14,581 nucleotides of DNA from positions 1-14,581 of the forward strand of contig CALJIH010000022.1 in the NCBI GenBank assembly GCA_937974135.1, given 5' to 3'. The notes beneath the pieces are model-generated. The model saw only the letters and a program-made list of their open reading frames with translations, made no database searches and was not told where the DNA came from. Shown here piece after piece: positions 7,567-14,379 of the stretch. Each line of letters opens with the position of its first letter. The stretch's first letter is position 1. A program made the translations under genes and the position numbers. Origin of the DNA: an uncultured Cocleimonas sp. Lineage in GTDB: Bacteria > Pseudomonadota > Gammaproteobacteria > Thiotrichales > Thiotrichaceae.

Positions 7567-8712
7567 ATGTATAAAATTAATGGATTAATTGCAGTTTCAC
7601 TGCTGGGTTTGACTGCGTGTGGCGGTGGTAGCGGAGGTTCATCTTCTACTGTGGCTAATGGGGTATTTAAAGACAGTAATGTTTTTGGTTTGGCGTATAA
7701 GTCTGGTAACCAAGAAGGAATTACGGATGAGGACGGCGGTTTTAGGTATGAGGAAGGTAAGGATGTTACTTTCAGTATCGGCGCACTAGAGCTAGGTACA
7801 GGCAAAGGAAAAGCCGTTATGACACCAATAGATTTAGTTGAAAACGGAGAGCTCGCAACTCCAGAAGTTATTAATCGAGCACGTTTCTTAATGATGCTTG
7901 ATAAGGATAATATGCCCAGTAACGGCATTGAAATTTCAAAAAAAGTTCAAGAGAAAGCCGAAGAATGGGAAGCCGTTGACTTTGCTGCTGAAGATTTTCC
8001 TACACAGGAGGTTAATCGAATTATTACTGAAGCGTCAGTTGAAGATGAGATAGTGCATGAATTGCCAGATGCTGAAACTGCTGCAGCACATCTCAGAACT
8101 ACCTTGCTGTGCGCCAATGCAGGTGGATTTGTAGGTTCTTATGATGGTGACGAGAATGGTAATATTGCCCTGATGGTGAATCCAATTACTGGTGAAGTGA
8201 CAGGGTCTTCTTATAATACTGAAAATGAAGTTTCAACAGAAATAAGCAACACTACAGCACTAGATTATGATGCGGATCTTGTTTTTGTGAGCGCAGATGA
8301 TGTCGGAAAAATTTACAATGGAATGATCGATTCTACAGAAGCAATTTCAGGAGATTGGGAAAGTACTTTAGATACCTCGCAAAAAGGTAGCTTCGAAGTG
8401 GATAGATTGGGTGGAGCAAGCGATGCAGTTTTTCGCTACAGTGTTTCTTTTACAGGTAGTGATAAAGGCTTATTTACCTTTGATGTTGATGATGACAATA
8501 AAATCACTGGTACAACGTATAGCGTAAGCACTCAAGAGCAAAGTGATGTTGAGGGTAAGCTAGAAGATAATGTACTCACTGCAACGGCAGATGATGGCAC
8601 TAAGATTGATGGAATGTTAGATCCAGAAACTTTAGCTTTAAGTGGTGTTTGGTCTAATGTTGAAGCTTTAGAGGCTGGTTCGTATGTTGGTGGAGGTTGC
8701 CGACTAAATTGA
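7567..8712 (+). CDS. Predicted lipoprotein with duplicated beta-rich C-terminal module
   Basis: I do not recognise a named family. The start at 7567 is chosen because it gives a classic lipoprotein signal (MYKIN, hydrophobic GLIAVSLLGL, lipobox LTAC with Cys18) and has GGGGAT four bases upstream; an in-frame GTG at 7495 would add 24 implausible residues. After Cys18 comes a Gly/Ser linker. Next is a domain with FGLAYKSGNQEGITDEDGGF (40-59), a Thr-Asp-x-x-Gly-x-Phe pattern common in secreted marine gammaproteobacterial proteins, then a helical Glu/Asp-rich stretch (about 95-180). The C-terminal half holds two similar modules, about 185-266 and 290-366. The pair NGMIDSTEAISGDWES and DGMLDPETLALSGVWSN marks the repeat ends. 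Cys182 and Cys378 flank the two modules and could form a disulfide. The protein is acidic (381 residues). It is probably anchored at the outer membrane; function is unknown. Confidence 0.85.
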   Translation: MYKINGLIAVSLLGLTACGGGSGGSSSTVANGVFKDSNVFGLAYKSGNQEGITDEDGGFRYEEGKDVTFSIGALELGTGKGKAVMTPIDLVENGELATPEVINRARFLMMLDKDNMPSNGIEISKKVQEKAEEWEAVDFAAEDFPTQEVNRIITEASVEDEIVHELPDAETAAAHLRTTLLCANAGGFVGSYDGDENGNIALMVNPITGEVTGSSYNTENEVSTEISNTTALDYDADLVFVSADDVGKIYNGMIDSTEAISGDWESTLDTSQKGSFEVDRLGGASDAVFRYSVSFTGSDKGLFTFDVDDDNKITGTTYSVSTQEQSDVEGKLEDNVLTATADDGTKIDGMLDPETLALSGVWSNVEALEAGSYVGGGCRLN

Positions 8713-8754
8713 ACAGCTTTTTACTTGGTAGTGTCAAACGTTTAAAAAGTAGCA

Positions 8755-8798
8755 AAAAGTAGGGGGGTGTCAAATAAATGACACCCCCCTAGTTTTTT
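8755..8798. terminator. Strong bidirectional terminator built on the G-run motif (copy 3)
   Basis: The same 17-base core is followed by a perfect reverse complement. TAGGGGGGTGTCA (8760-8772) pairs with TGACACCCCCCTA (8779-8791) around the 6-base loop AATAAA. Outside a single G/G mismatch, an A-run (8754-8758) faces a T-run (8793-8798), so either strand yields a GC-rich stem followed by U's. It lies exactly between the convergent ends of the lipoprotein gene and mscL and should terminate both. Confidence 0.93.
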
Positions 8799-8815
8799 AA
8801 CGTATCCGTTTATAC

Positions 8816-9202
8816 TTACTTTTGTAAAGCATCGCGAATTTCAGTTAATAGATCTTCTTGTGATGGACCTGGCTCTTCTTCAACTTTGTTACGTGTAGCA
8901 ATTTTAACAATAATGAAAACAACTGCCATGATGATTAGAAAATCGATAAAACTCTGAATAAACGCACCCCACTTAAGCATTACAGGTTCTAATCCTTTTT
9001 CACCGCCACCTGTTTCAGCAAGTTTAGTACCTAAGTTAGCAAAGTTAGTACCGCCCAGTGCCACACCGATTGGAGGCATAATGACATCATTTACCAATGA
9101 TGAAATTAGCTTTCCTGATGCTACACCGATAATAATACCCGTTGCCATATCGATGAGGTTTCCACCCATTGCAAATTCTTTAAAATCCGAAATCATTCCC
9201 AT
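8816..9202 (-). CDS. mscL: Large-conductance mechanosensitive channel MscL
   Basis: MscL is the homopentameric inner-membrane valve that opens on hypo-osmotic shock. The 128-residue size is typical. Visible are the amphipathic N-terminal helix (ISDFKEFAMGGNLID), TM1 at about 16-44 with GVASGKLISSLVNDVIMPP (26-44), the periplasmic loop containing GGT and GGGEKG, TM2 at about 79-100 (FIQSFIDFLIIMAVVFIIVK), and the charged C-terminal helix bundle (SQEDLLTEIRDALQK). The ATG at 9202 is preferred over Met3 because a strong purine-rich site, AAGGAAGGAAG, ends five bases upstream. It is a single-gene unit with the terminator at 8755-8798 downstream. Confidence 0.97.
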   Translation of the reverse strand: MGMISDFKEFAMGGNLIDMATGIIIGVASGKLISSLVNDVIMPPIGVALGGTNFANLGTKLAETGGGEKGLEPVMLKWGAFIQSFIDFLIIMAVVFIIVKIATRNKVEEEPGPSQEDLLTEIRDALQK

Positions 9203-9398
9203 AATTACTTCCTTCCTTAGTTGTATTGATTAAAATAAAATTAAACGTTCCTACTTCTGTAACTTACCCAAAAAAATAGTTCAATAATCTAAAAATTATT
9301 TAAAAGGCCTTATCAAATACTACCACCCCCAATTTATTGTAGATTGCATTTTTCAAGCAAATCCATTTTACATTATTTTTACTTATGGGTGAATGCAA

Positions 9399-9414
9399 TA
9401 TTCATATATGAATA
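9399..9414. promoter_or_regulatory. 16-bp perfect palindrome upstream of the HAD gene
   Basis: TATTCATATATGAATA is a perfect 16-base palindrome without spacer, 53 bases before the HAD start codon, in the A+T-rich 265-base gap between the divergent mscL and HAD genes. Its length and position suit an operator for a dimeric regulator acting on either gene, but A/T-rich DNA yields such palindromes easily. Confidence 0.35.
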
Positions 9415-9467
9415 ACATCGTTTAATCTAATCTGCCAATTTCATGATGCTTGTGTTTAAATAATGAT

Positions 9468-10178
9468 ATGACAATACGATGCATAGCGTTTGATTTAGAC
9501 AATACTTTGTGGGAGTGTGAGCCCTTAATAATAAAAGCAGAGCAGCACTTTTATGCATGGCTCGAAAGTGTGTATCCTAAAATCACAAATAAAATGTCTG
9601 AGTCAGATTTAGTGTCTCATCGTATGCATTTTATGCAGGCAAGGTCTGAAATGCATCATAACCTGACTGCTTTGCGTAAAGACTGGATGCGCCACATGGT
9701 AGAAGAATTTAGCGGAGAAACGATAACGGATAAAGTTACTTTTGAGGCTGAATTTATAGAAGTTGGTTTCAATGTGTTTTGGCATCAAAGAAACAATGTC
9801 GTTTTTTATGATGGTGCTATAGCTATGTTGGAGAACTTATCGAAAAAATATTCTTTAGGCGTCATTACAAACGGAAATGCTGATGTTGATTATATCGGTA
9901 TTGGAGAATATTTTGATTTCAAAATGTCTTCTGAGGTAGCAGGTGTGGCAAAACCACATGAGGATATTTATCACAAAGCATTAAAACTTTCTGATTACGC
10001 TATTGATGAGACAGTTTATGTTGGTGATGATCCAAAATGTGATATAATTGGCCCACAAAATATTGGCATTAAATCTATATGGTATAATCCAACATTGAAA
10101 CCCTGGCCTTCTGGAAAGACGCCTGCAGCAGTATTTCAACATCATCATGAATTGGAAGACAAAATTAATAATCTATGA
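9468..10178 (+). CDS. HAD-superfamily phosphatase, YigB-like
   Basis: This is a cytoplasmic haloacid-dehalogenase-type phosphohydrolase. The four catalytic motifs are present: motif I DLDNT (Asp9 nucleophile, Asp11 acid/base), motif II Thr134 in VITNGN (a C1-cap subgroup pattern), motif III Lys162 in VAKPHEDIY, and motif IV VGDDPKCD (Asp187, Asp188, Asp192). The layout and the phrases TLWECEPLIIKAE and ITNGNADVDYIGIGEYFDF resemble E. coli YigB, which dephosphorylates FMN and the riboflavin intermediate 5-amino-6-ribitylamino-uracil phosphate. Substrate specificity in HAD enzymes cannot be read from motifs, so the riboflavin role is only a suggestion. The ATG at 9468 (236 residues) is preferred over TTG at 9450 because family proteins begin a few residues before motif I. 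Neither has a clear Shine-Dalgarno sequence. relA follows 111 bases downstream. Confidence 0.9.
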   Translation: MTIRCIAFDLDNTLWECEPLIIKAEQHFYAWLESVYPKITNKMSESDLVSHRMHFMQARSEMHHNLTALRKDWMRHMVEEFSGETITDKVTFEAEFIEVGFNVFWHQRNNVVFYDGAIAMLENLSKKYSLGVITNGNADVDYIGIGEYFDFKMSSEVAGVAKPHEDIYHKALKLSDYAIDETVYVGDDPKCDIIGPQNIGIKSIWYNPTLKPWPSGKTPAAVFQHHHELEDKINNL

Positions 10179-10240
10179 GAATATGATTATCACGCAATAA
10201 CAATAATTCTAATGTATATTAAATCCCCTCAAAACTACCT

Positions 10241-10262
10241 AAAAGTAGGGAGGTGTCTTTTT
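10241..10262 (+). repeat. Dispersed G-run motif, variant copy 4
   Basis: The core reads AAAAGTAGGGAGGTGTC (one G-to-A change from the other copies), followed by TTTTT. It lies 62 bases after the HAD stop and 27 bases before the relA start. Here the 5' flank can pair with it: CTAC (10235-10238) with GTAG (10245-10248), and CCTC (10227-10230) with GAGG (10250-10253), giving an interrupted stem ahead of the T-run. It could end the HAD transcript or act as a structured leader for relA. Confidence 0.75.
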
Positions 10263-10289
10263 ACTGTAACTAGGGGCTAGATTAGGACA

Positions 10290-12452
10290 ATGCAGCATAG
10301 TCAATTAGGCGATACTAAAAAACGTAGTCGATTAGATTGGTTAGAGCGGCTATGGATTAGTGAAAACGAAAAAGATAAGCAGCAATTGTCGAAAGCTATC
10401 GATTTGGTTTTTGATGCTGGTTTACATGAAATAGTTGATGATCCCAATATCACACCACGCAGTCTTGATGTGGCTGATATGTTACGCAATCTGCAAGTTG
10501 ATCAAATCACTCTAATTGCAACAGTACTTAGTGATATACGTTTGATTGATAATTACTCTCTTGAATCTGTTGCACAAGATTACACCAGCACCATAGCCCT
10601 GTTGGTTAAGAATATGCGATGGTTGCATAATTTTAAGCCCCAAGGTGAGCACGATACCCCAGTGCCAGAGCAAGCGGAAAGACTCCGAAGAATGTTATTG
10701 GCAATGGTTGATGATGTACGTGCTGTGTTGATTTACCTTGGCTGGCGCTTGCAATATCTGCGTTTGTTATCAAATGTTGAAATGCAAGAGGGTCGAGAAG
10801 TTGCCCGTGAAACAATGGAAATTTTTGCACCACTTGCAAATCGACTGGGTGTAAGTCAATTAAAGTGGGAAATGGAAGATCTAGCATTTCGTTACCTAGA
10901 GCCAATTAGCTATAAGCAGATTGCAAAGTCACTCGATGCTAAGCGGATTGAACGTGAAGCTTATGTCGAAACTTTCACTAAAACTTTACAAGAATTATTA
11001 AAAGATTCGGATATAAAAGCTGAGGTCTATGGCCGTCCAAAGCATATCTATAGCATCTGGAAAAAAATGCAACGCAAACACCTTTCTATCGATCAACTTT
11101 ATGATTTACGTGCGGTGCGAGTAATTGTTGATGATGTGAAAGGGTGCTATACCGCTTTGGGGACCATTCATGAAAAGTGGAAGCATGTGCCAGCTGAGCT
11201 TGATGATTATATTGCTAACAGAAAGCCGAACGGATATCAGTCCTTACATACGGTTGTTATTGGTCCAAGTGGGCGTTATGTTGAGATTCAAATACGGACT
11301 CAGGATATGCACGTTTTTGCAGAACTAGGTGTAGCTGCTCATTGGCGATATAAAGAGGGTGGCGCGCAAGATGCAGCAATGGAGCGTGTTGTCGGGTCGT
11401 TACGCCGATTATTGGATTCGGATGACAATGATGTCGAATTACTCGAAGATTTTCGTTCAGAAATTTTCCCCGATCGAGTATTCGTTCTTACACCCCAAGG
11501 AGATATTTTAGAATTATCTAAGGGCTCGACGCCTTTAGATTTTGCTTATGCTATTCATACAAGTGTTGGGCACCGTTGTACAGGTGCAAAAGTGAACGGT
11601 GTTATTGCTACGCTGGATCATAAACTAAACAATGGTGACCAAGTTGAAATAATCACGCAGAAAGTAGAGCAGCCGAGGCGTAAGTGGTTGAATCCTGCGC
11701 TTGGTTATATTGGTTCGCCAAGTTCACGTACTAAAATACGACATTGGTTTAGGCAACAAGATCATGATAAAAATTTACAAGATGGTAAAGATTTAATTGA
11801 ACAAGAAAAACATCGTTTAAATTTAAAAAAGATCGAAATGAAGCCGTTGTTGGAACGATTTCATCAGCAATCCAATAAAGAGTTTTTAATCGCTTTAGGA
11901 CGCGGTGATATAAGCGTCACACAATTAACGGATGCTTTGGATGTTCCGAAAAAAGAAGAAGTAAAATTTCGAAAGATTAGTGTTAAAAATGAACACAATG
12001 ATCGAGGTATTCAGATTCAGGGCGTGAGTAATTTATTAGTAGAAATTGCTAATTGCTGTAAACCCGTGCCTGGCGACGACATCATTGGATATATAACGGT
12101 AGGTAGAGGTATAACTATCCATCGTAATGATTGCCCAAATATAAACGTAGATAATCTTGGTCCTGAAAAAGCATCACGTTTGGCAGAAGCAAGTTGGGGA
12201 ACTGAAACTACAGCTTATACCGTTGATATTCAAGTAACAGGATTTAATAAACCCGGTTTGATTAGCGATGTCGCACAGGTCCTTGCTAAAAGCCAAATAA
12301 ACGTGGTTAATATTGCTACTCGACGTGGTAATACAGAACTAATATCTATCTTAAGTATTTCAATTCAAATTGAAAATACACTGCAATTATTTGAGGTCTT
12401 AGAAAAAATTGCGCAATTGCCTAATGTCATGGATGCTAAACGAGCAAACTAG
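10290..12452 (+). CDS. relA: GTP pyrophosphokinase RelA (monofunctional (p)ppGpp synthetase)
   Basis: RelA senses uncharged tRNA on stalled ribosomes and makes (p)ppGpp, the stringent-response alarmone. The 720-residue protein has the long RSH layout. The N-terminal pseudo-hydrolase domain lacks the His-Asp pair: the position occupied by HD in SpoT reads VLSDIRLID (79-87). The synthetase domain (about 245-357) has YGRPKHIYSIWKKMQ, the RelA-type EXDD motif ELDDY (303-307) where SpoT has RXKD, and NGYQSLHT (314-321). The TGS domain spans about 395-457 (RVFVLTPQGDILELSKGSTP). The zinc-finger region has NCCKPVPGDDIIGY (588-601) and HRNDCP (611-616). The C-terminal ACT domain spans 642-718. These features make it RelA and not SpoT. 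The start ATG has AGGA a few bases upstream. Copy 4 of the G-run motif lies just before it. Confidence 0.97.
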   Translation: MQHSQLGDTKKRSRLDWLERLWISENEKDKQQLSKAIDLVFDAGLHEIVDDPNITPRSLDVADMLRNLQVDQITLIATVLSDIRLIDNYSLESVAQDYTSTIALLVKNMRWLHNFKPQGEHDTPVPEQAERLRRMLLAMVDDVRAVLIYLGWRLQYLRLLSNVEMQEGREVARETMEIFAPLANRLGVSQLKWEMEDLAFRYLEPISYKQIAKSLDAKRIEREAYVETFTKTLQELLKDSDIKAEVYGRPKHIYSIWKKMQRKHLSIDQLYDLRAVRVIVDDVKGCYTALGTIHEKWKHVPAELDDYIANRKPNGYQSLHTVVIGPSGRYVEIQIRTQDMHVFAELGVAAHWRYKEGGAQDAAMERVVGSLRRLLDSDDNDVELLEDFRSEIFPDRVFVLTPQGDILELSKGSTPLDFAYAIHTSVGHRCTGAKVNGVIATLDHKLNNGDQVEIITQKVEQPRRKWLNPALGYIGSPSSRTKIRHWFRQQDHDKNLQDGKDLIEQEKHRLNLKKIEMKPLLERFHQQSNKEFLIALGRGDISVTQLTDALDVPKKEEVKFRKISVKNEHNDRGIQIQGVSNLLVEIANCCKPVPGDDIIGYITVGRGITIHRNDCPNINVDNLGPEKASRLAEASWGTETTAYTVDIQVTGFNKPGLISDVAQVLAKSQINVVNIATRRGNTELISILSISIQIENTLQLFEVLEKIAQLPNVMDAKRAN

Positions 12453-12482
12453 GGTGGTTTAACTTAATTAAAAAATCATATC

Positions 12483-12500
12483 AAACTAATTTAGTTTTTT
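12483..12500 (+). terminator. Weak A/T hairpin with T-run after relA
   Basis: AAACTA and TAGTTT form a 6-bp, almost all A-T stem with a 3-base loop, followed by three further T (12498-12500), about 30 bases after the relA stop. The stem is weak for intrinsic termination, but position and T-run fit. No G-run motif copy is present here. Confidence 0.4.
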
Positions 12501-12546
12501 CTGAACTATTACGAATTGTTGTTCTACAAAATTATTGCCCATGTTC

Positions 12547-12574
12547 TTTGTAATTTACTAAGTTTCACTATAAT
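12547..12574 (+). promoter_or_regulatory. Possible promoter of the polysaccharide export genes
   Basis: A perfect -10 box TATAAT (12569-12574) is preceded by a poor -35 (TTTGTA at 12547-12552, 16-base spacer). It lies about 85 bases before the wza start codon. The weak -35 suggests either activator dependence or a different sigma-70 spacing. No JUMPstart or ops sequence was seen. Confidence 0.45.
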
Positions 12575-12658
12575 ATCCGCTAGCTAAATTTTTTTGCAGT
12601 ATTGCTGAAGAATTTATCTATACTTAGGCAATGTAATTCTTTTGAAGTGTCGCAATTT

Positions 12659-14140
12659 ATGAAAAATATTATTCAAGTTTTAACTGTTACTCTTGCTGTT
12701 TTAAGTTTAAGTGCCTGTTCTATTGCACCTGGAATCCCGGGACTTAAAACCAGTTCATCTAGATACGAGAAACCTCAGAAAGAAGGGGTCGATTATAAGT
12801 TAGTGGTTATTAATGCGGATACAATACGTAAGCAGAAACCTTTTAATTATGCTGCTTATGTTAAACAAAAGAAAAGTAGAACATCTGTTTACGACTCTCA
12901 ATCAAATGTAGCTAAAAACAGCTATGCTGGAAATAGTAATTCAAAAGTTATCAATCAAGCGAGAAGGATAAATTCTCAACAGCAAACAAGGCAGAACACT
13001 GGAGCAAGTCGCCAAGCACAAAATCTAGTTTCACCTGCACTTAAAAACTTAGCGCGGTTTGAAGGAATCACTGCTAATGACAATAAAGCAAATTATCAAT
13101 ATTATATTGGTAAAGGCGATGTTTTGGATATTACAGTATGGGATCATCCAGAATTAACGGCACCAAGTGAAAATAATGCATTTGGTGGTCATGTTGTTGG
13201 TAGCGATGGTAGATTTTATTTTCCTTACTCAGGAAAAATAAATGCTGTAGGCAAAACCATTCGTGATATTCGTGACGAGCTAGAGAGTAAATTAGGCTCT
13301 TTTATCACTAAACCTCAAGTTAGCGTAAGTATTTCAAATTATAGAAGTCAGAAAGTATATACCTCAGGGGCTTTAGCAAAGCCGTCTACAATTATGGTTA
13401 CAGATACACCTACTACAGTTAGAGATGCTATCTCAAAAAGTGGTGGATTAAGACCAAATCAATATACAGGTTATGCAACATTAGCTCGAAATGGTAAAAA
13501 TATTTCAATAGATTTGAATCGTATGTTGAAATATAACGATAATCGTCAAAATTTCATCTTGAAAGATGGCGATCGCCTTAATGTAGTCGAAAGAACTGAA
13601 TTAGAAGAATTTAATAGAAAATTAAATTTAGAAGTGCGTAAAGAAAATGTGCTTAATTCTGTTCGAATTCGTAATGAGATAAATAATTTAAGAAAACTAA
13701 GTCCTGTAAGACTTCAATTTGAATTACAAAAAGAACGCTCTATCGCTCGTCTGAAAAAAGAGTTAGAAAGAGAACTTAGGTCAGAACAAGCAAAAGTCTT
13801 TGTTATGGGTGAAGTATTAAAGCCTGGCTCAGTAAAGTACCAAGTTGAAGATGGTATGACACTTGCTGAAGCAATAAACGATGCAGGTAGTTTCAAAGAG
13901 GATAGTGTCAATCCAAAAGGAATTTTTGTTGTTAGAAAAGAAAGTAATAACGATAAAATCCCGACTGTGTACCAGTTACCAATGTCTTCTGTTCAATCCA
14001 TATTCTTTGCTGAACAATTCGATGTTAGACCTAGAGATATTGTATATGTTACAGCGACACCTTCAATTCGTTGGAATAGAGTGATAGCTCAATTATTACC
14101 TTCTTTAGCAATACTAAATACATTCCGTAATTTCAGGTAA
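12659..14140 (+). CDS. wza: Wza-type outer-membrane polysaccharide export lipoprotein with internal helical insert
   Basis: Wza-family proteins form the octameric outer-membrane channel for group 1 capsule or exopolysaccharide. The ATG at 12659 is chosen over TTG at 12602 because it starts a clean lipoprotein signal ending LSLSAC (Cys20). After an extended N/S/Q-rich linker (about 74-121), the polysaccharide-export domain begins at YYIGKGDVLDITVWDHPEL (148-166) and runs to about 226, with DGRFYFPYSGKI. The first SLBB-like domain is about 229-310. Residues 316-378 are a highly charged, probably helical stretch absent from E. coli Wza, where the chain passes almost directly to the second SLBB region (KVFVMGEV, here 379-386). 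The C-terminus SIRWNRVIAQLLPSLAIL matches the amphipathic helix forming the outer-membrane alpha-barrel. At 493 residues it is well above E. coli Wza (379). Base composition is more A+T-rich than relA. It is followed by a Wzc-like gene. Confidence 0.93.
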   Translation: MKNIIQVLTVTLAVLSLSACSIAPGIPGLKTSSSRYEKPQKEGVDYKLVVINADTIRKQKPFNYAAYVKQKKSRTSVYDSQSNVAKNSYAGNSNSKVINQARRINSQQQTRQNTGASRQAQNLVSPALKNLARFEGITANDNKANYQYYIGKGDVLDITVWDHPELTAPSENNAFGGHVVGSDGRFYFPYSGKINAVGKTIRDIRDELESKLGSFITKPQVSVSISNYRSQKVYTSGALAKPSTIMVTDTPTTVRDAISKSGGLRPNQYTGYATLARNGKNISIDLNRMLKYNDNRQNFILKDGDRLNVVERTELEEFNRKLNLEVRKENVLNSVRIRNEINNLRKLSPVRLQFELQKERSIARLKKELERELRSEQAKVFVMGEVLKPGSVKYQVEDGMTLAEAINDAGSFKEDSVNPKGIFVVRKESNNDKIPTVYQLPMSSVQSIFFAEQFDVRPRDIVYVTATPSIRWNRVIAQLLPSLAILNTFRNFR

Positions 14141-14379
14141 TTAAATTTCTTACGTGCTTATTGTTAGGAATTAATAGTTTACTAATAAGTAAAATTATTT
14201 GTTAAAGTTTTAAGAATTAAAAGCTTAATTGATTTGACTCATAATTTTATGTTTAGCAAGTAAAACCCGATCTGCATTGAATAGAAATAAACACTTTTGA
14301 ATCTATATAAAATTATTGAATCAGATTGATGATTGGAACAAAACTTTGGGGTTGATATACATCATCAAGAATAAATCAT

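Noticed and set aside
9318..9335. CTACCACCCCCAATTT as a possible reverse-orientation motif copy
   Set aside because: It lacks the GACACC and TACTTTT flanks; the similarity is limited to the C-run.
9385..9411. Eight-codon ATG frame upstream of the HAD gene as a leader peptide
   Set aside because: No ribosome binding site, no regulatory codon run and no following hairpin.
10633..10905. 90-codon open frame on the - strand inside relA
   Set aside because: Antisense shadow of a well-conserved coding region, with no start signal and no recognisable protein.
14141..14379. Possible terminator or promoter between wza and the Wzc-like gene
   Set aside because: CTTATT and AATAAG can pair, but the stem is weak and interrupted, and no -35/-10 pair has acceptable spacing.
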